The position numbers and the translations under genes were made by a program. Shown in pieces: positions 18,087 through 27,101 of a stretch of DNA of 64,000 nucleotides; positions within the stretch are counted from its first letter, which is position 1, and the number at the start of each line of letters is the position of its first letter. Source of the stretch: Neorhizobium huautlense (GTDB taxonomy: Bacteria; Pseudomonadota; Alphaproteobacteria; Rhizobiales; Rhizobiaceae); NCBI RefSeq assembly GCF_002968575.1, contig NZ_PVBM01000004.1:186001-250000 (forward strand). Direction: 5' to 3'. Under the pieces are notes generated by a model. The model saw nothing but the letters and a program-made list of their open reading frames with translations. It did not search any database and was not told the origin of the DNA.

Positions 18087-18368
18087 TCAGACAAAGCGGA
18101 AAACGCCGATTGCGTAAACCACGGCTATGGCAAGAGCCCACCACAGGTTGGGACCAATCAGTCCCAACCATGCGAGATGAATGAATGCCGCCCCGAGCAG
18201 CGAAATGAACAGCCGGTCTCCACGAGTCGTCTCGAAGCGGAGAATCCCTACGCGCGGCGAACCGCCTGGAGCGAAATATTCCCAAACGCTCATGCCGATC
18301 AAAAGCGCGAGGATCGACAGGAAAAACAGCGCCGTCGGCAGCGTCCAGGCCATCCAGGAAAAGGTCAT
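18087..18368 (-). CDS. glpU: DUF2160 small membrane protein of the glycerol transporter (GlpU type)
   Basis: A 93-aa, strongly hydrophobic protein with about three membrane segments (WTLPTALFFLSILALLIGMS, LFISLLGAAFIHLAWLGLIG, WWALAIAVVYAIGVF). It matches the DUF2160 family that sits between the permease and the binding-protein gene in glycerol ABC operons. The biochemical role is unknown; it may be an accessory membrane subunit. The ATG at 18368 is preceded by GAGGAGGA. Confidence 0.87.
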   Translation of the reverse strand: MTFSWMAWTLPTALFFLSILALLIGMSVWEYFAPGGSPRVGILRFETTRGDRLFISLLGAAFIHLAWLGLIGPNLWWALAIAVVYAIGVFRFV

Positions 18369-18383
18369 AGGTAATTCTCCTCC

Positions 18384-19211
18384 TCAAACGCGGCCGAGCG
18401 CAAAGCCCTTGGCGATGTAGTTGCGGACAAAATAGATCACCAGCGCTCCCGGAACGATGGTCAGAACGCCTGCCGCGGCCAGCACCCCCCAGTCCATGCC
18501 GGCGGCCGAAACCGTTCGGGTCATGATGGCGGAGATCGGCTTTGCGGCAGTTGTCGTCAGCGTGCGAGCGAGCAGGAGCTCGACCCAGGAGAACATGAAG
18601 CAGAAGAAGGCAGCAACGCCGATCCCCGACGCGATCAACGGCATGAATATCTTCACGAAGAACCGCGGGAAGGAATAGCCGTCGATATAGGCCGTCTCAT
18701 CGATCTCCTTCGGCACGCCCGACATGAACCCTTCCAGGATCCACACCGCCAGCGGCACGTTGAACAGGCAATGGGCGAGAGCGACCGCAATGTGTGTATC
18801 GATCAAACCGAAAGCCGAATAGAGCTGGAAGAACGGCAAGGCGAAGACTGCCGGCGGAGCCATGCGGTTCGTCAGCAGCCAGAAGAAAAGGTGCTTGTCG
18901 CCCAAAAAACGGTAGCGGGAAAACGCATAGGCAGCCGGCAGCGCGGCCAATACCGAGATTATCGTGTTCAGCACGACGTAGATGATGGAATTGATATATC
19001 CGTTGTACCAGGACGGATCGGTAAAGATCACGCTATAGTTTCTAAGCGTCGGATTTTGCGGCCAGAGCGAAAAGGCACCGGTGATTTCCGCGTTTTCCTT
19101 GAAGCTCATATTGATGAGCCAGTAGATCGGCAAAAGCAGGAAGAGGATGTAAAGGGTCGATACGAGCCAGGAGAGGTTTCCGGCAGGCTTAAATTTAGTT
19201 GTCTCGGCCAT
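18384..19211 (-). CDS. glpQ: Glycerol ABC transporter permease (GlpQ type)
   Basis: A 275-aa MalG-type permease with six predicted membrane segments (LSWLVSTLYILFLLLPIYWL first). The EAA loop reads KEIDETAYIDGYSFPRFFVK and fits ATPase docking. It follows glpP by 13 bp and precedes glpU by 15 bp on the same strand. AGGGGAGAG precedes the ATG. Confidence 0.9.
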   Translation of the reverse strand: MAETTKFKPAGNLSWLVSTLYILFLLLPIYWLINMSFKENAEITGAFSLWPQNPTLRNYSVIFTDPSWYNGYINSIIYVVLNTIISVLAALPAAYAFSRYRFLGDKHLFFWLLTNRMAPPAVFALPFFQLYSAFGLIDTHIAVALAHCLFNVPLAVWILEGFMSGVPKEIDETAYIDGYSFPRFFVKIFMPLIASGIGVAAFFCFMFSWVELLLARTLTTTAAKPISAIMTRTVSAAGMDWGVLAAAGVLTIVPGALVIYFVRNYIAKGFALGRV

Positions 19212-19224
19212 TGGCGCTCTCCCC

Positions 19225-20091
19225 TCAACCGTTCGCGTCGCTGCTGGTCATCACGGTATAGAAGATCCATGAGAGCAGCAGGATAATGAGGAAGTAGATG
19301 ATCGACATGGCGGCCGCCGGTCCGAGGTCGAATTGCCCGACAGCCATCTTGACCAGGTCGATCGAAAGGAAGGTGGTCGAATTGCCGGGACCACCACCGG
19401 TCACGACAAACGGTTCGGTGTAGATCATGAAACTGTCCATGAAGCGCAGCAGTACAGCGATGAGCAATACGCGTTTCATCTTCGGAAGCTGGATGTAACG
19501 AAATACCGACCAGCGCGACGCACCGTCGATCTTGGCCGCCTGGTAATAAGCGTCGGGAATGGAAACGAGACCGGCATAGCAGAGCAGCACGACGAGGCTG
19601 GTCCAGTGCCAGACATCCATGACGATGATCGTGATCCACGCGTCGAGAGGATCGCGGACATAGTTGTAGTCAACACCCAAGGCCCGCAGCGTATAGCCCA
19701 GCAAGCCTATGTCGACACGGCCAAAGACCTGCCAGATGGTGCCGACAACGTTCCAGGGAATGAGCAGCGGCAGCGCCATCAGCACAAGGCAAACCGGCAC
19801 GCCAATGCCGCTTTTGGGCATGTTGAGCGCGATGAAAATCCCGAGCGGTATCTGTAGGGCGAGAATGACGAAAGAGAAGAACAGGTTGCGCTGCAGTGCC
19901 TCCCAAAAGCGATCGGAATGCAAAATCTCCAGGAACCAGTCGGTGCCGGCCCAGAAGAATTCGTTATTGCCGAACGTGTCCTGTACCGAGTAGTTCACCA
20001 CCGTCATCAGCGGGATGACCGCTGAAAAGGCGACAAGCACGAGAACCGGCAGGACCAGAAACCACGCTTTATTGTTCCATGTCTTCTGCAT
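19225..20091 (-). CDS. glpP: Glycerol ABC transporter permease (GlpP type)
   Basis: A 288-aa MalF-type permease with six predicted membrane segments (AWFLVLPVLVLVAFSAVIPL first). The EAA-like loop is AYYQAAKIDGASRWSVFRYI. The ATG at 20091 is chosen because it lies 4 bp after the glpT stop and begins the usual MQKTWNNKAWF-like N-terminus; the longer open frame upstream only overlaps glpT. Confidence 0.9.
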   Translation of the reverse strand: MQKTWNNKAWFLVLPVLVLVAFSAVIPLMTVVNYSVQDTFGNNEFFWAGTDWFLEILHSDRFWEALQRNLFFSFVILALQIPLGIFIALNMPKSGIGVPVCLVLMALPLLIPWNVVGTIWQVFGRVDIGLLGYTLRALGVDYNYVRDPLDAWITIIVMDVWHWTSLVVLLCYAGLVSIPDAYYQAAKIDGASRWSVFRYIQLPKMKRVLLIAVLLRFMDSFMIYTEPFVVTGGGPGNSTTFLSIDLVKMAVGQFDLGPAAAMSIIYFLIILLLSWIFYTVMTSSDANG

Positions 20092-20095
20092 GAGT

Positions 20096-21166
20096 TCAGG
20101 CCTCCCTGCCGACGCGCCAGGAATTGGCGTAGATATTGATGGCTGCGGGATCGAAGGTGATGCGCGGCTCTGCCGGAATCTCGGCATCCTCGGATGCGAC
20201 GATGGCGATCCGCTGGCCCTGGAAATCCGCACGGACGATCCTTCGACGCCCGATGTCTTCGATACGGTTCACCGCAACCGGCATGCCTTCCCGGCCAATG
20301 CGAATGAATTCCGGCCGAATACCGAGTTCGGCGCGGTCGCCGGCACCGATCTGCGGGGAATAATCGAGCGCGATCCTCTCGCCTCCGACGACGACGGCGG
20401 AACCTTCCACGCGTGCCGGCATGACGTTCATACCCGGGGAGCCAATGAAATAGCCCACAAACGTGTGGGTCGGACGCTCGAAAAGCTCCGCAGGCGTCCC
20501 GATCTGGACAATCTGGCCGTCATACATGACCACCACCTTGTCGGCGAAGGTCAGAGCCTCCGTCTGGTCGTGCGTCACATAGACCATGGTGAAACCGAAC
20601 TGCTTGTGCAGCCGTTTCAACTGCGAGCGCAGCACCCATTTCATATGCGGGTCGATGACGGTGAGCGGCTCGTCGAACAGGATAGCATTGACGTCATTTC
20701 GGACGAGACCCCGTCCGAGCGAAATCTTCTGCTTCTGGTCGGCGGTCAACCCTTGCGCCTTGCGCTTTGACCATCCCGAAAGATCGATGATCTCCAGCAT
20801 CTCGCGAACGCGCCGATCGACTTCCGCCTCGGGCACCGCACGGTTGCGCAAAGGGAAGGCCAGGTTGTCGTAGACCGTCATCGTGTCATAGATGACCGGG
20901 AACTGGAAAACCTGCGCTATATTGCGGGCCTGGGTCGACAGATATGTCACATCCTTGCCGTCGAACAGAATGCGCCCCTCGGACGGTTGAAGCAGTCCGG
21001 AAATGATGTTCAACAGGGTTGTCTTGCCGCAGCCGGAGGGTCCAAGCAACGCGTAGGCGCCGCCGTCATTCCATTCGTGGTGAACTTCGCGCAGCGCATA
21101 GTCCTTTGGAGACTTCGGAGCGGGACCGTAAGCGTGGCGAATATGATCGAGTGTGATGCGAGCCAT
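20096..21166 (-). CDS. glpT: Glycerol ABC transporter ATP-binding protein (GlpT type) with degenerate signature motif
   Basis: A 356-aa ATPase with canonical Walker A GPSGCGKT (42-49), Walker B ILFDE (162-166) and switch H199 (YVTHDQ). The ABC signature is LTADQKQ (from residue 140) instead of LSGGQ, and the D-loop reads TVIDPH. The C-terminal domain is TOBE-like. In a GlpS-GlpT heterodimer its Walker and switch residues would combine with the canonical GlpS signature to form the competent site. The ATG follows GGGAGGAAAA. Confidence 0.9.
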   Translation of the reverse strand: MARITLDHIRHAYGPAPKSPKDYALREVHHEWNDGGAYALLGPSGCGKTTLLNIISGLLQPSEGRILFDGKDVTYLSTQARNIAQVFQFPVIYDTMTVYDNLAFPLRNRAVPEAEVDRRVREMLEIIDLSGWSKRKAQGLTADQKQKISLGRGLVRNDVNAILFDEPLTVIDPHMKWVLRSQLKRLHKQFGFTMVYVTHDQTEALTFADKVVVMYDGQIVQIGTPAELFERPTHTFVGYFIGSPGMNVMPARVEGSAVVVGGERIALDYSPQIGAGDRAELGIRPEFIRIGREGMPVAVNRIEDIGRRRIVRADFQGQRIAIVASEDAEIPAEPRITFDPAAINIYANSWRVGREA

Positions 21167-21180
21167 AGTTTTCCTCCCGC

Positions 21181-22257
21181 CTAGGCCACGGCATTGACGG
21201 CAATGGCCCGGCCGTCGCTGCCAAAGGCCATAAGGTGACGCGTGTCGAGGAAAAGGTCGACTTGCGTATCCGGATCGATCTCATGAATGCCCGCCGCCAG
21301 CATGATCCAGCGCGCGCCATTATAATCCAGATGCACGAAACTCTCCGAACCGGTGATTTCGGAGATCTGCGTGACCGCCCTCAATGGTGCGGCATCCTCC
21401 GTTTGCCGGGTAAGCCCCAGATGATGGGGATGAAAGGCCACCGTCATCGCTCCGTCCGGGATTTCGGACAGATGTGAAGGGACGGGCAAACTGTCGACAT
21501 CCTGGTGGCGAAAGACGGCGCCGGACTTGATCACGTCGATGAAATTGAGCGGTGGATCGGCAAATGTCTTGGCGGTCACGAGATCCGCGGGCCTGCGATA
21601 GACGTCTATCGTCTTTCCGAACTGCGTCACCCGTCCCTCGGAAAGGGTCGCCGTATTGCCGCCGAGCAAGAGTGCCTCCGAGGGCTCAGTCGTTGCGTAA
21701 ACGAAAACGGCTCCCGACTGGGCAAAGATCTTCGGCAGTTCCTCGCGCAATTCCTCGCGAAGCTTGTAATCGAGGTTGGCAAGCGGCTCGTCCATCAGGA
21801 CGAGGCTGGCATTTTTGACGAGCGCACGAGCCAGTGCAGTTCGCTGCTGCTGCCCACCGGAAAGATTGAGAGGCGTGCGATCAAGATATGGCGTCAGCTT
21901 CAAGAGTTCCGCCGCCTGGCGCACGGCCTTGTCGATCGATGCGGAATCCTTGCCAGCGATGCGCAGTGGCGAGGCTATGTTTTCGTAGACGGTCAGAGCC
22001 GGATAGTTGATAAACTGCTGATAGACCATTGCCACGTTGCGCTCTTGCACGCGCACGCCCGTGACATCAGCGCCGTCGAAGAAGACCGAGCCGCTCGTCG
22101 GCCGGTCGAGCCCGGCCATCAATCGCATCAGCGATGTCTTGCCCGCCAGCGTCGGCCCGAGCAGGACATTGAGCGTGCCTCGTTCAAAGGCAAGATCGGT
22201 CGGGTAGATATGATAATCTCCCGCAACCATCTTGGCCACGTTTCGCAATTCCAGCAT
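21181..22257 (-). CDS. glpS: Glycerol ABC transporter ATP-binding protein (GlpS type) lacking the switch histidine
   Basis: A 358-aa ATPase. Walker A is the variant GPTLAGKT (34-41); the signature LSGGQQQR (132-139) and Walker B VLMDE (153-157) are canonical. The H-loop reads YATTEPSEA, with T190 where a His is expected. It pairs with GlpT; the site built from GlpS Walker motifs and the GlpT signature is predicted to be weak or inactive. Its C-terminal TOBE-like region is about 110 aa. It lies 42 bp downstream of glpD on the same strand. Confidence 0.9.
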   Translation of the reverse strand: MLELRNVAKMVAGDYHIYPTDLAFERGTLNVLLGPTLAGKTSLMRLMAGLDRPTSGSVFFDGADVTGVRVQERNVAMVYQQFINYPALTVYENIASPLRIAGKDSASIDKAVRQAAELLKLTPYLDRTPLNLSGGQQQRTALARALVKNASLVLMDEPLANLDYKLREELREELPKIFAQSGAVFVYATTEPSEALLLGGNTATLSEGRVTQFGKTIDVYRRPADLVTAKTFADPPLNFIDVIKSGAVFRHQDVDSLPVPSHLSEIPDGAMTVAFHPHHLGLTRQTEDAAPLRAVTQISEITGSESFVHLDYNGARWIMLAAGIHEIDPDTQVDLFLDTRHLMAFGSDGRAIAVNAVA

Positions 22258-22299
22258 TCAGGCTCCCGTGCCTCCTCGCAACGGGGACCACATGCCTGC

Positions 22300-23814
22300 C
22301 TAACCGACCATTCTTGCCGGTATGGCAGCCATGTACTCCTCCAAAGATTTCGCTTCTTGTTCGGTAAGACGCAGTCCTTCCTTGGTCCTGCGCCAGAGTA
22401 CATCCTGCGCCGTCATCGCCCATTCTTGATCGACGAGATAGCGCACTTCCGCTTCATAAAGATTGCTGCCGAAATGACGGCCAAGCCCCTCGGCATCAGT
22501 CACGCCATCAAGCATGACCTGTGCCTTTGTCCCGTACCGGCGGACCAGACGACGCGCATGCCCCGTCGTCAGGAACCCATACCGCTGCATTAGTCGTTTG
22601 ACCTCGGTCTCGTAACCGTCCACGGCAAAATCACCACCTGGAAGATGGCTGCCCGCGGTCCAGGAATGTCCCTTGGAGCCTATCGCCTCGCCGATCTTCT
22701 GCAGTGCATGCTCCGACAGGCGCCGATAGGTGGTCAGCTTTCCACCAAACACGTTGAGCAGCGGCGCGCCGTTCTCCAGGTCGAGCTTCAACACATAATC
22801 GCGGGTGGCCTCCTGTGCCTTGGAGGCGCCGTCATCGAAAAGCGGCCGAACGGCCGAATAGGTCCACACGATATCACGCGACGTGACGGGCTCGCGAAAA
22901 TATTCACTGGCCGCCTTGCACAGATATTCCGTCTCCTCCTCGGAGATGTGCACGTCCTTGGGGTCGCCATGGTAATCACGGTCGGTCGTGCCGATCAGCG
23001 TGAAATCATCCTCATAGGGTATGGCGAAGATGATGCGGTTGTCGGGATTCTGAAAGAAATAGGCCCTCGGACCTTCGAATTTCTTCCGCACCACAATATG
23101 GCTGCCCTGGACGAGGCGGACGTTGTGGGCCGCACTCTGACCGAAGGCGGAGCGTATCACGTGATCGACCCAAGGGCCTGCGGCATTGATGAGCATGCGC
23201 GTCTGATGCGATTGCGTCCGGCCCGAGACGACATCGACGGTGTCGACGGTCCAGATCGAGTTCTCGCGCCTGGCAGCCACGACCTTCGTGCGCGGCAGGA
23301 TAAGCGCGCCACGGTCAGCCGCATCACGCGCGTTGAGAACGACCATGCGGGCATCGTCCACCCAGCCGTCGGAATATTCGAAAGCCTTGGTGAAGAGCGC
23401 CTTGAGGGGCTTGCCTGCCGGATCGGTCCGCATGTCGAGGACAGCCGTCGGAGGCAACCGCTTGCGCCCGCCCAGGTGATCGTAGAGAAAGAGGCCCATG
23501 CGAATGAGCCAGGCCGGCCTTATCCCGCCCTTGTGATAGGGAAGGACGAAACGCATCGGCCAGATGATATGCGGCGCCATCGCCCAAAGCACCTCGCGCT
23601 CCATCAGCGATTCGCGCACCAGCCGAAATTCGTAATGCTCGAGATATCTCAAACCGCCGTGGATGAGTTTGGTGGCTCCCGAAGACGTCCCGGAGGCAAA
23701 GTCATCCATTTCCGCAAGCGCGACCGAATAGCCGCGCCCAACGGCGTCGCGGGCTATGCCGCACCCGTTGATGCCGCCGCCGATCACGAAGATATCGTGG
23801 ATAATCTCGCTCAT
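22300..23814 (-). CDS. glpD: Aerobic glycerol-3-phosphate dehydrogenase (GlpD)
   Basis: A 504-aa FAD enzyme that oxidises sn-glycerol-3-phosphate to DHAP and passes electrons to the respiratory quinones at the inner membrane. The N-terminal dinucleotide-binding motif is IFVIGGGINGCGIARDA (residues 8-24), followed by GTSSGATKLIHGGLRYLEHY, which is diagnostic for GlpD. Length matches the family (about 500). The ATG at 23814 follows GGGGAG; an earlier in-frame ATG at 23868 would add 18 residues ahead of the FAD motif. glpK is not in the window, so glycerol must be phosphorylated by a kinase encoded elsewhere. Confidence 0.95.
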   Translation of the reverse strand: MSEIIHDIFVIGGGINGCGIARDAVGRGYSVALAEMDDFASGTSSGATKLIHGGLRYLEHYEFRLVRESLMEREVLWAMAPHIIWPMRFVLPYHKGGIRPAWLIRMGLFLYDHLGGRKRLPPTAVLDMRTDPAGKPLKALFTKAFEYSDGWVDDARMVVLNARDAADRGALILPRTKVVAARRENSIWTVDTVDVVSGRTQSHQTRMLINAAGPWVDHVIRSAFGQSAAHNVRLVQGSHIVVRKKFEGPRAYFFQNPDNRIIFAIPYEDDFTLIGTTDRDYHGDPKDVHISEEETEYLCKAASEYFREPVTSRDIVWTYSAVRPLFDDGASKAQEATRDYVLKLDLENGAPLLNVFGGKLTTYRRLSEHALQKIGEAIGSKGHSWTAGSHLPGGDFAVDGYETEVKRLMQRYGFLTTGHARRLVRRYGTKAQVMLDGVTDAEGLGRHFGSNLYEAEVRYLVDQEWAMTAQDVLWRRTKEGLRLTEQEAKSLEEYMAAIPARMVG

Positions 23815-23871
23815 TCTCCCCCACTTCGAGTCGCCATCAAAGAGCGCCTCGACTTTTTCGAAAGCCATTCC

Positions 23872-23911
23872 ATTAAGAACGAAATTTTCCGAATGTCAAA
23901 CGAATGTCAAA
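23872..23911 (-). promoter_or_regulatory. Candidate glpD promoter overlapping an 11-bp tandem repeat
   Basis: On the + strand CGAATGTCAAA occurs twice in direct tandem (23890-23900 and 23901-23911). On the minus strand each copy contains TTGACA. The downstream copy is spaced 16 bp from CTTAAT (complement of 23872-23877), a plausible -10, about 58 bp ahead of the glpD start. The repeat may be a binding site for the DeoR-family regulator encoded just upstream. Confidence 0.5.
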
Positions 23912-23923
23912 TGCGCCAAAAAA

Positions 23924-24697
23924 TTATTGGTTTTCTTTCGCCGTCTCAATGATGGTAACACCACTCTGTTGGCAGATATCGCGGATTGAAGGAGAGTCGC
24001 ATTGATCGGTGATAAAGGTATGAACCTGGGAAATTTGTGCGATGCGCACGGGAGCCGTGCGCTCGAATTTCGTCGAGTCCGCGACCAGGATGACATGACG
24101 CGCGTTGGCGATGATGGCCTGCGCTACCTTCACCTCCCGGAAATCGTAGTCCAGAAGGGCGCCATCCGAATCGATCGCCGAAGCTCCGATCACCGCAAAA
24201 TCCACCTTGAACTGACGAATGAAATCGACTGCCGCCTCTCCGACGATACCGCCATCGGATTGGCGCACGACGCCGCCGGTGATCACAACTTCAATGTCGT
24301 CAAGGAGGCGTAACCGATTGGCAACATTAATGTTATTGGTGATCACCATTAATTCCTGATGGTGATCCAGAGCTTCCCCGACCGCCTCCGTCGTCGTACC
24401 TATATTGATGAAGAGGGAGGCATTGTCGGGAATGAGCCCGGCCGCGGCGATACCGATCGCCTGCTTTTCGGCCGCGGCGATCTGGCGGCGCGCATCATAG
24501 CGCACGTTCTCCGTTCCGCGCGGGAAGGTGGCCCCGCCGTGGATACGCGTCAGAAGCTGCGCCGCGCAAAGATCGTTGAGATCCTTGCGGATCGTTTGCG
24601 GCGTCACCTGGAATTCGCCCGCCAGTTCCTCGACAAGCACCCGCCCGGCGGACTTGGCCAGCGCTACGATTTTCGACTGACGTTCGGTTAGATGCAT
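23924..24697 (-). CDS. glpR: DeoR-family transcriptional regulator of glycerol genes (GlpR type)
   Basis: A 257-aa DeoR protein. The N-terminal helix-turn-helix (LTERQSKIVALAKSAGRVLV, then ELAGEFQVTPQTIRKDLNDL) is followed by the sugar-phosphate sensor domain (IGTTTEAVGEAL, GASAIDSDGALLDYD). GlpR repressors normally respond to glycerol-3-phosphate. It is the first gene of the minus-strand glp block, 109 bp upstream of glpD. ATG 24697 gives the usual MHLTERQ start; an upstream ATG at 24718 would lie inside the palindrome at 24705-24724. Confidence 0.9.
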   Translation of the reverse strand: MHLTERQSKIVALAKSAGRVLVEELAGEFQVTPQTIRKDLNDLCAAQLLTRIHGGATFPRGTENVRYDARRQIAAAEKQAIGIAAAGLIPDNASLFINIGTTTEAVGEALDHHQELMVITNNINVANRLRLLDDIEVVITGGVVRQSDGGIVGEAAVDFIRQFKVDFAVIGASAIDSDGALLDYDFREVKVAQAIIANARHVILVADSTKFERTAPVRIAQISQVHTFITDQCDSPSIRDICQQSGVTIIETAKENQ

Positions 24698-24704
24698 ACG
24701 AACC

Positions 24705-24724
24705 CCCAATATTTTCATATTGGG
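24705..24724. promoter_or_regulatory. Perfect inverted repeat CCCAATAT-N4-ATATTGGG upstream of glpR
   Basis: Eight-base arms (24705-24712 and 24717-24724) are perfectly complementary around a 4-bp spacer, centred 18 bp upstream of the glpR start. The position fits an autoregulatory operator, or an mRNA hairpin masking the GGGGG ribosome-binding region. Confidence 0.5.
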
Positions 24725-24789
24725 CCGAAATCCCTTCGATCGCAAGGCTCACATTTCAGATTGTCGCCCAGCGAGGCTGCAGAGTGCCG

Positions 24790-25761
<972 letters not shown>

Positions 25762-25789
25762 TTTGGGGTGCCTTTCCCTTTCGTGCCGT

Positions 25790-26923
25790 TCAATAGGCCG
25801 CCTCGTAGATCGCCAATATATCGGCGCGCGACATCTCACGGGGATTGTTGTCGAGCAGGCGACGAATAGCAAAGGCATCGTCAGCCATGGCGCCCAGATC
25901 CGCCTGCGGCACGCCGACCTTCGAAAGCTTCATCTCGATGTCGAGCGAAGCGCAGAAAGCATGTGCCGCCTCGTAGACGGAGCCCACCGTGCCGGATTGG
26001 GAAAGTCCAAGAGCCTCGAGCACGGCTGCGGTCTTTTCCGGGACGGCCGGCGTATTGAAGGCGAGAACATGCGGGAAAATCAGCGCATTGGCTGCGCCAT
26101 GGGCCATATGCCAGCGCGTTCCAAGCGGATAGGCAAGCGCATGGCCCGCGGCAGTATTGACCGGCCCGAGGCAGTATCCTCCGTAAAGCGAGGCAAGCGC
26201 CAGCCCGGCGCGCGCTTCGGCATCCTGGCCGTCGGCGACCGCGCGGGCAAGATAACGGCCGACCAGACGCACGCCCTCGATCGCATAAAGATCGACCGCG
26301 GGATGCGACTTTCTGTTCGTAAAAGCCTCGACGCAATGCGCCATGGCGTCGACACCTGTCGCGGCGGTAATCGCCGGCGGGACCGTGAATGTCAGCGCCG
26401 GGTCGATGACGGCGATATCCGCCAGCATATGGATGCTCTCGACCGCCAGCTTGCTCTTCGTAGTTGGGTCGGTAACGAGGGCCCGAATGCCCGCCTCGCT
26501 TCCGGTGCCGGCGGTCGTCGGCACCTGCGCCAAAGCCGCCCTTCCTGGCGCCGCAATCTTCCCGGCACCAACCACATCTGACAGCTTTTGCCCCGAACCG
26601 GCTAGCGCGGCGGCGAGTTTGGCCAGATCCATGGCGCTTCCACCGCCGAAACCGATGATAAGATCAGCTTCCGCCGCATCTGCCGCAGCCAGCACGCGCT
26701 CAAGATCGCCGGTATCTGGCTCGGCACGAACCTCGCCGAATACACTCACCTTACCCGGGAGGCCAAGCAAAGCGATACGCGGCGCGTTGAAAGCGTCCGA
26801 AACGACAAGGATACGCCTGCACCCCCGCGCACCGGCCCAAGCGCCAAGACGCTCCGCCGTCCCGATCCCGAATTCGATCACGGGCGGTCGGATCATCGAG
26901 ATCGGCGTGCTCAACATGCTCAT
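25790..26923 (-). CDS. Iron-type (group III) alcohol dehydrogenase
   Basis: A 377-aa Fe-ADH family protein. The NAD(P) loop GGGSAMD starts at residue 93, and the metal ligands D192, H196, H261 and H275 are all visible (VDAMAH, GHALAYP, HMAHG). Such enzymes interconvert alcohols and aldehydes or ketones; related branches include maleylacetate reductases. Its place before pdxA2 suggests it handles a hydroxyl/keto step of the same sugar-acid pathway; the substrate is unknown. GGAGGAGGG precedes the ATG. Confidence 0.88.
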   Translation of the reverse strand: MSMLSTPISMIRPPVIEFGIGTAERLGAWAGARGCRRILVVSDAFNAPRIALLGLPGKVSVFGEVRAEPDTGDLERVLAAADAAEADLIIGFGGGSAMDLAKLAAALAGSGQKLSDVVGAGKIAAPGRAALAQVPTTAGTGSEAGIRALVTDPTTKSKLAVESIHMLADIAVIDPALTFTVPPAITAATGVDAMAHCVEAFTNRKSHPAVDLYAIEGVRLVGRYLARAVADGQDAEARAGLALASLYGGYCLGPVNTAAGHALAYPLGTRWHMAHGAANALIFPHVLAFNTPAVPEKTAAVLEALGLSQSGTVGSVYEAAHAFCASLDIEMKLSKVGVPQADLGAMADDAFAIRRLLDNNPREMSRADILAIYEAAY

Positions 26924-26977
26924 CGGCTTACCCTCCTCCGGCGGCGCAACGAATTACTTCCGCCAATATATGTAAAG

Positions 26978-27006
26978 TTGTTATCCGTGTCGCGTAAACT
27001 TGACAA
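26978..27006 (-). promoter_or_regulatory. Candidate promoter of the Fe-ADH/pdxA2 pair
   Basis: On the minus strand TTGTCA (complement of 27001-27006) is separated by 17 bp from TAACAA (complement of 26978-26983), about 55 bp upstream of the Fe-ADH start. The -35 lies inside a small CTTG-T-CAAG palindrome (26999-27007). Confidence 0.35.
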
Positions 27007-27101
27007 GCAGTAATGAGATTTTTGGCGAAGCGTCCCTTCAAAACGGCACCAAAACGCGACCTCAGCACACGCCGACTGCCGATGGTCCGCCTCCTAACTC
27101 G

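Noticed and set aside
22645..23952. Open frame of 435 codons on the + strand
   Set aside because: Antisense shadow of glpD, whose FAD motif and length are unmistakable.
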